DNA of 16,408 nt from K23-9 sp049680365 (GTDB lineage Bacteria > Planctomycetota > Planctomycetia > Pirellulales > Pirellulaceae): NCBI GenBank assembly GCA_049680365.1, contig JBAUHQ010000473.1, positions 1 to 16,408 on the forward strand. Direction: 5' to 3'. The translations under genes were made by a program, and so were the position numbers. Of this stretch, positions 5,867 to 14,247 are shown piece by piece. Under the pieces are notes generated by a model. The model had not been told where the DNA came from and ran no database searches. It worked only from the letters and a program-made list of their open reading frames with translations. Position 1 is the first letter of the stretch; the number at the start of each line of letters is the position of its first letter.

Positions 5867-7859
5867 TTACAGGCACCAGGCCTTCCGATGAGGGAACATC
5901 GGAATCGCCACTCTGCCTATCGTCGAAAGGCCAATCATCGATGCGAGTTGCAATTCGATCTTTCGAGTCATATTCGGCCATGTGCTCCATCAAGATGCGA
6001 CGTACTTCGTAAATGGCTTTGCCGGTCATGTGAACCGAAGTGTGTTCGGCATTGACTACCAACTCACTCTCTACGTCATCCATTTTGGCACTCGCGTAAG
6101 CCACAATCCCATCTCCAGGGCCAATGCGACGTTGCAAGAAACTGGGGTCTTCCACAACGCCAATGATGTTGTGAAATTTCACATCACTGGCATACTTCGC
6201 ACGCTGCATTACCGGGAAGATCGGTGATTCGGGTGCCAGCGAATCGATCGCGTTAGCCGTCGTTAGCAGCGACGTATCGCGAAACAATCGCGGATTGGCA
6301 CGTGCCAACCGATCGCCCGTCATGGTAGCCATGGTGGGTAGTTTGATGATCTTACGCGCCAGCCAACGTGTGTAATCGTTTGCGAAATCACTGCCGCGGT
6401 GTGGCGTGCCAATGGTGATCACGCGTTTGACGCTGCGATTGGGCTTAAAGAACAGCGTACTGACAAGCTTGTTTCGTTCGAAAGCTGGACCGTTCAAGTC
6501 TTTGACAGGCTGATCGCTGACGATTTTCCAAAAGTCGTTACCACTATCGATCGTTTGCATGCGGCTGACCAGTCCGCCCATGCTATGGCCCACCAAAACC
6601 ATGCTGTCGATGGGCCGGTGCCGCTGGCCAGGGTCAACCACATTACGCATGGCGGCCAAGTCCCCACGAAGTTGGTTCGCGCTGATCCAAAACGGTTGCC
6701 CTGATGGATAAATGTAGAACCAAAACTGATAACGTTCGCGGATCTCCGGAAAACTTCTCAGGTCATTGAACATGTCCATCCAAGTTCTTGGGCTAGACCA
6801 CAATCCGTGTACCATCAGTACTGGAATTCGGTTGGGGTCGTAAGGTTCCAACATGAACAGCCCCCGATGTTTCTGTGTCTCTGCCGGATTCAACAAACCT
6901 GCCGTTTCGATGTCGCGTTCGCGAAAGCGTGGGCTATCCAGCAGGTAGGCCAATGGTGTTGTCAGGTCGGTCTCCAGCGGCACCCAGTGATCCGACAGCT
7001 GCACTTGGTTCGACGTCAACGGATCAAAAAACTCCAGCACGCACTGCGTCGAATTGGTCGATCGTTGATTCTTGGGCTGTTCGCAGCGGATGAGTGCCGT
7101 CACCGCGTAACTCAGGTCCGGCGGATAGTACTTTTCCCGGTCATCGGAGATTTTTGAAGGACGCCGTACGGCGATTAACGGGACACCCAGCCCATAGGTC
7201 GTGTGTTTGTTGCGAAGAGTTTCGATCTCGTAATCGCTGACGAATTCGTAGCTTTCAAATTCTTCCGGATCCCATTTGCCACGCATCTCCGTGCTGACCA
7301 CAAATTCGCGATGCTGCGTTTTGATTCGATACGTTTTTCCCGGCACCAGTTTGTTGTCTTTGCACAACAGACGCAGTGCGTCTTCGAGTGATTCGTTGTA
7401 GAGATCGCAGACGGCACGAAATTGCGGATCGTATCGGTTTCGTACCGGATCCAGTTGGTCGCTAAATAGGTAGTCGTAGCTACTGGTCAACGCCAAACCG
7501 TATTGGTTCAGTGCATCACTATCGCGTCCAGCTTGCTGCGACTTCTTGCCTTCGACGTAGGAAAGTTCGATCAACGCGTAGATCAATTCCGGGTCGGGGT
7601 TCTGGTCGCACACCAACCGGATCTTATCAACGCAGTTTCGACAATGGTGATTGTATTGTTCTTCCAAGCCGTAGCGTCGCAGCGTAGACCATGTTCGCTC
7701 GCTGATTTCCGGGCCTGTAGGTTTAACCAGTGCCAGTGTTTCGGTCAGCGGATTAAACCGAGCACTACGTTGCGAAAGATATCGAGCGGATCGGCAGCCT
7801 GTGAAACTGAGCGAGAAACACGTCAATAAAAGAGCAATCGTCACGGCGCGCAACTGCAT
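5853..7859 (-). CDS. Probable lipoprotein of the alpha/beta-hydrolase (lipase/esterase-like) superfamily
   Basis: From ATG 7859 the 668-residue product has a lipoprotein-type signal ending SFTGC, with Cys22 as the likely lipidated residue, so it should be anchored in an envelope membrane. Residues 23 to about 335 are an unassigned, helix-rich region with a CRNC motif and a TPR-like stretch (ALIELSYVEG...ALNQYGLAL). The hydrolase domain follows: oxyanion HGLWSS near 351, nucleophile elbow GHSMGG (Ser426), TIGTPHRGS near 482, Asp583 in GDGIV, and His606 (or His610) near the end. These fit the Ser-Asp-His triad of lipases and esterases, but the substrate cannot be inferred. Starts further upstream (7955, or ATGs near 7922) would put up to 32 residues before the signal and were not chosen. 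No clear Shine-Dalgarno is present. A minus-strand TTGACA (8030-8025), 18-nt, TAGCGT (8006-8001) pair is a weak promoter candidate. Confidence 0.8.
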   Translation of the reverse strand: MQLRAVTIALLLTCFSLSFTGCRSARYLSQRSARFNPLTETLALVKPTGPEISERTWSTLRRYGLEEQYNHHCRNCVDKIRLVCDQNPDPELIYALIELSYVEGKKSQQAGRDSDALNQYGLALTSSYDYLFSDQLDPVRNRYDPQFRAVCDLYNESLEDALRLLCKDNKLVPGKTYRIKTQHREFVVSTEMRGKWDPEEFESYEFVSDYEIETLRNKHTTYGLGVPLIAVRRPSKISDDREKYYPPDLSYAVTALIRCEQPKNQRSTNSTQCVLEFFDPLTSNQVQLSDHWVPLETDLTTPLAYLLDSPRFRERDIETAGLLNPAETQKHRGLFMLEPYDPNRIPVLMVHGLWSSPRTWMDMFNDLRSFPEIRERYQFWFYIYPSGQPFWISANQLRGDLAAMRNVVDPGQRHRPIDSMVLVGHSMGGLVSRMQTIDSGNDFWKIVSDQPVKDLNGPAFERNKLVSTLFFKPNRSVKRVITIGTPHRGSDFANDYTRWLARKIIKLPTMATMTGDRLARANPRLFRDTSLLTTANAIDSLAPESPIFPVMQRAKYASDVKFHNIIGVVEDPSFLQRRIGPGDGIVAYASAKMDDVESELVVNAEHTSVHMTGKAIYEVRRILMEHMAEYDSKDRIATRIDDWPFDDRQSGDSDVPSSEGLVPVTITR

Positions 7860-8115
7860 CGGTCGACCAAAACGGCCGACCGATGGTTGCAAAACAGCGG
7901 TGCAATTGTTTGCGGACATCATTTCCAGGTAATCGAGTCCCGGTATTGAATCCATCTTGTTGAAACAAAACGACAGCGCAAGCTGCGCCGGTCTTGCGGG
8001 ACGCTACGAAGCGACCATGGTTGATGTCAACGTCTGTGCGTTAAAGTTGCCTGGACTTGATTGCCCGCGAGTTGGACAGCGCCTATCGTGACATTGAAGC
8101 CAAGACCAGCAGTTG

Positions 8116-8142
8116 TTGATGACCCATTTGCTTTGTCATCAA
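8116..8142. repeat. Perfect 8-bp inverted repeat TTGATGAC-N11-GTCATCAA
   Basis: Arms 8116-8123 and 8135-8142 are perfectly complementary around an 11-nt loop. It lies about 160 nt upstream of the hydrolase 7955 codon on one side and about 300 nt upstream of the protease gene on the other. It may be an operator or an RNA hairpin. There is no adjacent T-run. Confidence 0.45.
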
Positions 8143-8325
8143 TCACGTGCAAAGTCTTTCGCGCCGGGAAGCGCAGCGGTGGGAAACCGCGTGAAACTAA
8201 GTGATGTTTGATTCTTTTGAAAAAGGATCTCGCGTCATTATCGGAACGATCCAGTTGATCGCCTTGTCGGTGGTCGGGTTGTTCGGGTGACACGCAATTT
8301 TCTTGATGATCGCCGTATCGGTTTT

Positions 8326-8354
8326 TTGACCGGGCACCGTTTGTGACCTATATT
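8326..8354 (+). promoter_or_regulatory. Sigma-70-like promoter for the S41 protease gene
   Basis: TTGACC (8326-8331) and TATATT (8349-8354) each match the consensus at 5 of 6 bases and are separated by the ideal 17 nt. Transcription would begin near 8361, giving a leader of about 80 nt before the ATG at 8443. Confidence 0.65.
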
Positions 8355-8442
8355 CCCGTGGCCGCGCGTTCTGAGTGTCATTCAGCGGCCGCGCTTCCCT
8401 GCCGCCTCCCTCGGCATCGGAAGTCCTCCCCTCGGCGCTCAG

Positions 8443-10263
8443 ATGGACGCACGCATGCTACTCAATGCACGGGTAAATTTGCGGGCAACTTGTGGTCGGA
8501 CAACGCAATGGCTTCGTGCCAGCCTTGTTGCGACCGCAGTGTTGGCTGCTCAAGCTTCATTATTCTGTACGGGATCGACGTCGTCGGTCTTCGCGCAAGA
8601 TTCAGCGCCAATACAGGATACGGTCGCACCCTCTCCTAATCTGGCGCCCAACCTAGCATCGGATCAGGCACCCGTTGCCCGTCCAGAACATGCCAATCCG
8701 GAGCTTGCCAAAGCCACCGAACAAGAGGCGCTTGATGCCGGCTTTGCCTTGGAGAACCAAGCGAACTGGTCCGAAGCGATCCAGCACTACGAAAAGCACT
8801 CGCGTCAGCATCCTGACAGCAAGAGTCTTTATCAACGTCTAATCATTTGTCGGCTGCACTACGATGTGAACCGTCGCTTTGCGGACGCCAGCTACAACGA
8901 GTCGCTTCGCAAGCTTAGCTTGAGCGAGTCGTTGGACTTGTACTCGGAGATTTTGGCGAACTTAGAAACTCATTACGTCGAAAACATTCAGTGGACGCGA
9001 ATCCTGCTTCACGGGACCGCCGCCTTGGAAGTCGCGTTGACGGAAGACAAGTTTGTTGACGCAACCCTTCGTGGTGTAGACCCTGCAGCAATCGAACGAT
9101 TTCGCTTGGGCGTGCATCGCCGTCTGTCAGATCGTAACGTACAAACACGTTTCGACGTCCGAGCAAGCGTGGCTTACGTCGCCAAATTGGCACAAGAGGA
9201 ATTGGGGCTTTCGCCGACCGCGACCGTACTGGAATACGTCAGTGGTTCCGTTTCGACGCTCGACACCTACACTCGTTTGCTGTCGGGTGACCAACTGAAA
9301 GAAATGTTCTCGAACATCGAAGGCAACTTCGTTGGCTTGGGCGTGGAGCTGAAATCGGAAGCGGACAGCCTGCAAATTTTGTCGGTCATCCCAGGCGGCC
9401 CAGCAGAAGAAGCCGGAGTGAAAGCGGGCGACAAGATCGTTCGTGTCGAATCGTCACGCACCGAAGTCGTCGACCCAGATTACGCAGCCGACTTGTTGCG
9501 TGGTCCCGAGCACACGTTCGTGTCGATCGGGTTGGTTTCGCCCAACGGAAAAGAACGCGATATGCGGATTCAACGTCGCCGCGTCGAAGTGCCATGTGTT
9601 GAGTACGTTCGATTCGTTGACCCAGTGCAAAAGATCGGCTACCTGCGACTAACGAACTTCCAAAAGACGACGACGCGTGACGTCGAACGTGCGTTGTGGG
9701 ATCTACAACGACAGGGCATGCGTTCACTGGTCTTAGACGTGCGTGGCAACCCAGGCGGATTGCTTTCGGCAGCTGTCGAAGTCGCCGACCGTTTCTTGGA
9801 CCAAGGCCGCATCGTGACAACTCGTGGCCGCAACGTCCGCGAGAATTTTGACTATGTCGCTCACCGCCCGAACACTTGGAACATTCCGCTTGCTGTATTG
9901 ATCGACGACGACAGTGCCAGTGCCAGCGAGATCTTCGCGGGTGCGATCTCCGACACTGGACGTGGCATTATTGTCGGCGAAACCAGCTACGGCAAAGGCA
10001 GCGTGCAAGGCATCTTCCGCATGCAAGCAGCCAACTTCGGTCTGTGTTTGACGACGGCAAAGTTTTACTCGCCTAGTGGCCGCGAAATCAGCCGCAACGG
10101 TGTCGAGCCGAAGTTCGTTGTCGATTCACCTTACATCGCCATGCGACCCAACGCAGAAGGACACGTCGTGCAAGATCACGAAGACGAAGTGTTGCAGAAA
10201 GCAATCGAGCAATTGGTTCAGCGTGGCCAATCGATCAGCGGTCGCCCGCAAGCGACGAAGTAG
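8443..10263 (+). CDS. Exported C-terminal processing protease, S41 family (CtpA/Prc type) with PDZ domain
   Basis: This is a serine/lysine endopeptidase that recognises C-termini of exported proteins. The 606-residue product has a Sec-type signal (hydrophobic 26-42, cleavage near VFA-QD at 51) and a Pro/Ala-rich linker. A helical, TPR-like region follows (about 95-255), then a PDZ domain (about 290-370, with GLGVELKSE and PGGPAEEAGVKAGDKI) and the S41 core (about 385-560, with LDVRGNPGGLL). The catalytic residues are Ser493 in SASASEIF, Asp504 and Lys518 in YGKGSVQG. The Ser-to-Asp spacing of 11 and Ser-to-Lys spacing of 25 are those of E. coli Prc. ATG 8443 gives a plausible signal; an in-frame ATG at 8455 is possible. 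A good promoter lies upstream. The gene ends in a 242-bp convergent spacer. The function is secure at family level; the targets are unknown. Confidence 0.93.
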   Translation: MDARMLLNARVNLRATCGRTTQWLRASLVATAVLAAQASLFCTGSTSSVFAQDSAPIQDTVAPSPNLAPNLASDQAPVARPEHANPELAKATEQEALDAGFALENQANWSEAIQHYEKHSRQHPDSKSLYQRLIICRLHYDVNRRFADASYNESLRKLSLSESLDLYSEILANLETHYVENIQWTRILLHGTAALEVALTEDKFVDATLRGVDPAAIERFRLGVHRRLSDRNVQTRFDVRASVAYVAKLAQEELGLSPTATVLEYVSGSVSTLDTYTRLLSGDQLKEMFSNIEGNFVGLGVELKSEADSLQILSVIPGGPAEEAGVKAGDKIVRVESSRTEVVDPDYAADLLRGPEHTFVSIGLVSPNGKERDMRIQRRRVEVPCVEYVRFVDPVQKIGYLRLTNFQKTTTRDVERALWDLQRQGMRSLVLDVRGNPGGLLSAAVEVADRFLDQGRIVTTRGRNVRENFDYVAHRPNTWNIPLAVLIDDDSASASEIFAGAISDTGRGIIVGETSYGKGSVQGIFRMQAANFGLCLTTAKFYSPSGREISRNGVEPKFVVDSPYIAMRPNAEGHVVQDHEDEVLQKAIEQLVQRGQSISGRPQATK

Positions 10264-10313
10264 CGGGTCATTCGTGAGCACTTGTTCTATGAGTGCGACC
10301 AAGTCACTTCACC

Positions 10314-10458
10314 CTCCCTCGGGAGAGTCGGCAACGAGCTTTGGCGAGTTTCCGGGGGTGGGGACCATGCCAGGAGAAACCTGGGCATCAGAAGTTATCA
10401 GCCAATGAAAACCGTTTGGCCCTCTCCGGGCCTGAGAGCCCGACTCTCCCGGAGGGAG
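10314..10458. repeat. Long inverted-repeat element between convergent genes
   Basis: An 18-nt left arm (10314-10331, CTCCCTC then GGGAGAGTCGG) pairs with a 19-nt right arm (10440-10458), with a single bulged base and no mismatch. The arms are 108 nt apart. A nested alternative stem lies at the right end: CCCT(CT)CCGGG near 10420-10431 against CCCGGAGGG near 10448-10456. The element sits between the protease stop (10263) and the stop of the SHD1 gene (10506), so a role at transcript ends is possible. It looks like a dispersed intergenic repeat rather than a simple terminator. Confidence 0.75.
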
Positions 10459-10505
10459 AGTAAATTGCTAAGCTGACGCCCTTCTTAGGCTACCTCTGTC
10501 AGCCA

Positions 10506-12740
10506 CTATGGGATCAACAAGAATCCCGTCGTAACGGCGGCAGCCTGAGCAGCGGCACCTCGCAAGCTAAGTGGCACGGGTGGCACAATCCAAGGGGCAC
10601 AGTTGCCCGGGCGATAGTAGCCAAGTGCGTACTGACATTCGCTTGGCGGATGAATTCCCATCTTGTATGGCATCACAGCGATGTTGGCAAAGAAGTGAGC
10701 CGACGAAACGACGGGTTGCAAAATTGGTCCCGCGGTGTGCCCGTAGCGTTCCAAGTTGACTTCCTCGAAATACAACGGCTTGTGACACAGATTGGATGCC
10801 TTCCAAGTCATCACGTGACGTTGCCAGTTGCGTGGAGTGTACGCGACTTGTTCCAGACGGCATTCATTGGGCAATCCCCAGTTCTGCGAGATGTAGGCCA
10901 AGTCACCTTCGCTCAGCTGACTGATCTGAATCTCTTGCATCGTGCCTTCGCCCGTCTCGACGATTGCTTTTTCGTATGCCAAGTCGCGAAGTCTTCCTGA
11001 GACAATCACGTTGCCTGTCATCGAAGTCCAAGGACGAACGGGTTGAGCCGATTCAAACTTCTGTTTCAGCTCTTCGTACTCTTCCACATCGAACACGTCT
11101 GGGCGGAATGGAGCACTGATGTCTAGCGACAAAGTGCGAATGGTCTCCCGGGAGATTCGCTCACGGAACTCGTTGCACGAAAGGCCATCGGCGACTTTTG
11201 CTTTCGACTGATCGCTTTCCTCGTCGTCCAAGTCTTCCTTGTTCGTCGATTCGCGTCCTTCCTTTTTCAGCTCATCCATTCGCTCTTGCAATCGATCGCG
11301 ATCAGCTTGGTCGGCTTCGCTGTCTCGTTTTGGAAACGGATTGCTAAACTTTTCGTCGCGGTCGGACGGTGAATCGGTCGCATCGCCTGCATCAATGCTC
11401 TTCTTAGGACTAGGCAAGTCTTCCAGTGACTCGTTCGCGTCGTAGCGATTACCCTTGTTCGGGTCAACCGACTGCAGCAGATCACGCAGTTCGGATGAAT
11501 CGGCTTTCGGTGCTGGCATGGATTCTTCGGCGCCGTCCAACGACTCGAACAAATTCGATTGGCCAGCCGCAGCCGGAGCGTCTCGGAATTGTGGCGCAGG
11601 CGTTGTTTTAGAATTGTCGTCAAACAAGCTGTCAAAAGCAGGTGCTTGCTCCACGACTGGTGCTGGTGACTTCGCAGGAGGTGGCAGTGTGGTGGGGCCT
11701 GTTTGATTGGGGCTTGTTTGATTAGAGCTGGGCAGTTCGATCGCCGTACCGCTGTCGCCGCGAAACGGATTGACAATGCCTCCCGACTCTTGGCCACTGG
11801 CAGCCGTTCCGCCGCTTGTGCTGCGGTCTGCCGGAGGTGCCAGCATTTCGAACTGATTGGCTATGCGAGTTTGTGCTTGGTGAACCTGCAATGACGAGGA
11901 ATCTGGAAGCGTGGCAGAATCCTGAGCACGGAAATCATTGAATTGTTGATTCGTAGGGGCCTGCAACGTACTGCCGGATTGGTTGGATGAAGTCTGGTTG
12001 GATGCACTCGCTGTGCTGGATGAACCTTCTTCACCGAACGGATTGCCAAAGAAGTCTTGTTTAGCGCCTACCGTTCGCGCCGGAACACTTCCCGATTTGC
12101 TTGAAATCGCTTCGTCCAAGATGTCTTTGGCTTCTTGAGTCCATGCGGCTTGCCGGACTCCCGAACTGGGCTTCGAATCATTGGGCTGCGAAAAGATCGG
12201 TTGGGAAGCGATCGGTTGGGATCGATAATCGTTTTGGTAATACGGAGTCGTGCGAACGTCACGCATGCGATTGGGGACCGCCTCTGGCTTGGCCGGCGCG
12301 GTAGCCGAACGATCGTTTTCAGCAAACACGTCTTGCTGTGGCAAGTGATGCGGTTGCGGTTTCAAGTCCGGATTGGGTCGCCAACGCAATGTTTCGTTGA
12401 CTGCCGACGGCGGTACCGTCGATGTCGCCTGGCGAGATGGTGCACGCGACGCGGCGAATTCACTGACCGGGCGTAGTTGTCCCGATCCGAACTCGACCAT
12501 TTGCGTTTGCCGAGCGCTTTGAGGCTGTTGTGAGGATGGCTGCTGTGCGGGCGCTTGCTGACAGATCAAAGCGGCACTGCCCGTGGCGATCAACGCGCCC
12601 AAGACGGCGCGAACCCCGAAAGCGCGAATGTCGATCGCGCGTGAGACCACGGACCGCTTGGCAGCAGTCGTGCTAGAGGGCTTCGCCTGATGAAACATCA
12701 GGGCTGTAATTGGGCGCTTCTTGTGTGATCGCAATGTCAT
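10506..12740 (-). CDS. Large exported, mostly disordered planctomycete protein with an SHD1-like domain and NPF motifs
   Basis: I do not recognise a named family for the whole 744-residue protein. It has a hydrophobic signal-like segment (about 41-60, before QQAPAQQ), so it is probably exported. Residues 61-480 are low-complexity (Ser, Gln, Pro, Asn, Ala) with three NPF motifs: NPFGEE (233-238), NPFRGD (324-329) and NPFPKRD (467-473). Residues 473-515 are highly charged and coiled-coil-like. Residues 569-620 (PWTSMTGN...ISQLSEGDLAYI) resemble SHD1, the Sla1 homology domain that binds NPFX(1,2)D peptides. The C-terminal 120 residues are ordered and rich in Cys, Tyr and Pro (LCHKPLYFEEVNLERYG, YALGYYRPGNC), ending with an Ala-rich hydrophobic tail. 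The start at 12740 is supported by AGGGAG 10 nt upstream and overlaps guaB by 68 nt. ATG 12698 is an alternative. It is likely co-transcribed with guaB. The function is unknown. Confidence 0.75.
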   Translation of the reverse strand: MTLRSHKKRPITALMFHQAKPSSTTAAKRSVVSRAIDIRAFGVRAVLGALIATGSAALICQQAPAQQPSSQQPQSARQTQMVEFGSGQLRPVSEFAASRAPSRQATSTVPPSAVNETLRWRPNPDLKPQPHHLPQQDVFAENDRSATAPAKPEAVPNRMRDVRTTPYYQNDYRSQPIASQPIFSQPNDSKPSSGVRQAAWTQEAKDILDEAISSKSGSVPARTVGAKQDFFGNPFGEEGSSSTASASNQTSSNQSGSTLQAPTNQQFNDFRAQDSATLPDSSSLQVHQAQTRIANQFEMLAPPADRSTSGGTAASGQESGGIVNPFRGDSGTAIELPSSNQTSPNQTGPTTLPPPAKSPAPVVEQAPAFDSLFDDNSKTTPAPQFRDAPAAAGQSNLFESLDGAEESMPAPKADSSELRDLLQSVDPNKGNRYDANESLEDLPSPKKSIDAGDATDSPSDRDEKFSNPFPKRDSEADQADRDRLQERMDELKKEGRESTNKEDLDDEESDQSKAKVADGLSCNEFRERISRETIRTLSLDISAPFRPDVFDVEEYEELKQKFESAQPVRPWTSMTGNVIVSGRLRDLAYEKAIVETGEGTMQEIQISQLSEGDLAYISQNWGLPNECRLEQVAYTPRNWQRHVMTWKASNLCHKPLYFEEVNLERYGHTAGPILQPVVSSAHFFANIAVMPYKMGIHPPSECQYALGYYRPGNCAPWIVPPVPLSLRGAAAQAAAVTTGFLLIP

Positions 12741-14157
12741 GTGGGTGGTTCTCCCTCACCGTCGCTGCTGAAACGCGAGTAAACTTGCCATCGCGTCGCA
12801 GCTCTTCAATAGTACGTGTCCCTACGTAACCCATGCCCGCTCGCAATCCACCTACCAATTGGTAAACGTAATCGCCAAGCGGACCTTTGAACGGCACTCG
12901 ACCTTCGACACCTTCAGGAACAAGTTTTCCTGCCGATGCACCTTTTTGTCGGTACCGATCACTGCTTCCCATCACCATCGCACCCATCGAACCCATTCCA
13001 CGGTAAGCCTTGAATCGTCGTCCTTGATACAGGATCAACTTTCCCGGACTCTCCGTCAGGCCCGCAAACAGGCTGCCGATCATCACGACGTTCGCACCGG
13101 CTGCGATTGCTTTGGTAATGTCACCGCTGAAGCGAATGCCGCCATCAGCGATCACAGGTATCCCTCTGTCTTCGGCCACCGCGACCGCATTGCGAATCGC
13201 CGTGATCTGCGGAACACCGACGCCACTGATGACTCGAGTCGTGCAGATCGAACCTGGCCCAATGCCAACTTTGACTGCGTCCGCTCCCGCGTCGATCAGA
13301 TCTCGGGTTCCCTCGCTTGTCGCGACGTTTCCCGCAATCACGTCAATGTCCCAATCCCTCTGTGTCTTAATCTCTCTGACGGTATCCATCACGTTCTTGC
13401 TGTGACCGTGAGCCGAATCGACGACCAACACGTCAACGCCTTGGTTGATCAGGCTCTCTGCCCGTTCAAAGTCGCCGACTCCGATCGCCGCTCCGACTCG
13501 CAATCGTCCTTGCGGATCTTTGCAAGCATGTGGGTATCGTTTCATCATGTCGATGTCACGAATCGTTATAAGTCCCGTCAGTCTCCTTTCTTCGTCAATC
13601 AGCAGAAGCTTCTCTACCCTTTTTCCCGTTAAAATCTTCTCAGCTTCCTCAAGCGTTACATTCCCCATGCCCGTGACCAAATTATCTTTTGTCATGACTT
13701 CGGAGATTGGGCGCTCTGGGTTTTCCAGGAAGCGTAGGTCGCGTCGCGTCAGAATGCCAGCAAGCGTCCGGTCCGCGCGAATGATGGGGATGCCAGACAC
13801 GTTGGCTTGGTCCATCAGCTCGGCCGCAGCACCTACTTTTTCATCAGGAGACAGCGTGACGGGGTCGAAAATGATACCATTGGCCGAACGCTTGACCTTC
13901 ATCACCTCTTCGGTTTGCTGCTCGGGCGTCAAGTTCTTATGAACGATGCCCAGTCCGCCTTGTTTGGCCAAACCGATCGCCATGCGGGCTTCGGTGACCG
14001 TGTCCATGGGCGACGAGATCAGCGGAATCTGAACGCGGATCCGTTTGGTCAGATGCGAACTGACGTCAACTTCGCTGGGCACCACTTCGCTGTATCGGGG
14101 GACCAGCAAGACGTCGTCAAAAGTGACCCCAAAGCTACCAATTTTGTCGTCATCCAT
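12673..14157 (-). CDS. guaB: Inosine-5'-monophosphate dehydrogenase
   Basis: GuaB oxidises IMP to XMP with NAD+, the committed step towards guanine nucleotides, in the cytosol. The 494-residue length is normal. Visible features are the N-terminal TFDDVLLVP, SSPMDTVTE, two CBS repeats (about 95-215, with SGIPIIRADRTLAGILTRRD and RVEKLLLIDEERRLTGLITIRD), DSAHGHS, the catalytic Cys305 in GIGPGSICTTR, the IMP-phosphate loop IADGGI, RGMGSMGAM, and the flap Arg401-Tyr402. All are intact. ATG 14157 begins the standard N-terminus; a weak AGGGA lies 10 nt upstream. A CATAAT (-10-like) sits at 14220-14215 on this strand, without a good -35. The 3' end overlaps the start of the downstream SHD1-like gene, suggesting a shared transcript and possible translational coupling. 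Confidence 0.97.
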   Translation of the reverse strand: MDDDKIGSFGVTFDDVLLVPRYSEVVPSEVDVSSHLTKRIRVQIPLISSPMDTVTEARMAIGLAKQGGLGIVHKNLTPEQQTEEVMKVKRSANGIIFDPVTLSPDEKVGAAAELMDQANVSGIPIIRADRTLAGILTRRDLRFLENPERPISEVMTKDNLVTGMGNVTLEEAEKILTGKRVEKLLLIDEERRLTGLITIRDIDMMKRYPHACKDPQGRLRVGAAIGVGDFERAESLINQGVDVLVVDSAHGHSKNVMDTVREIKTQRDWDIDVIAGNVATSEGTRDLIDAGADAVKVGIGPGSICTTRVISGVGVPQITAIRNAVAVAEDRGIPVIADGGIRFSGDITKAIAAGANVVMIGSLFAGLTESPGKLILYQGRRFKAYRGMGSMGAMVMGSSDRYRQKGASAGKLVPEGVEGRVPFKGPLGDYVYQLVGGLRAGMGYVGTRTIEELRRDGKFTRVSAATVRENHPHDIAITQEAPNYSPDVSSGEAL

Positions 14158-14247
14158 CCGAAGCGAATCCCTGAGAAGTAAGTCGCGTGCAGCAAGTCGA
14201 AGTGTAAACCCGCAATTATGCCCAAGATGCCGTCAGGGCAGAAGTAG

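Larger units (their letters stand above)
7956..8442. other. Divergent spacer between the hydrolase and the S41 protease genes
   Basis: This gap of nearly 490 bp contains a perfect 8-bp inverted repeat (8116-8142), the protease promoter (8326-8354) and a weak minus-strand TTGACA/TAGCGT pair. An 88-codon minus-strand frame (8027-8293) has no recognisable motif or Shine-Dalgarno and was not called. A small RNA could fit here, but nothing beyond the hairpin supports one. Confidence 0.5.

Noticed and set aside
8027..8293. 88-codon minus-strand frame in the hydrolase-protease spacer
   Set aside because: No recognisable motif, signal or Shine-Dalgarno, and it spans a perfect inverted repeat; not enough support for a gene.
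9386..9820. 144-codon minus-strand frame opposite the S41 protease
   Set aside because: Arg/Ser-rich antisense shadow of a gene whose catalytic residues are all intact.
12859..13632. 257-codon plus-strand frame opposite guaB
   Set aside because: It is fully antisense to an intact guaB, with no family motifs or start signal; a long chance frame due to codon bias.
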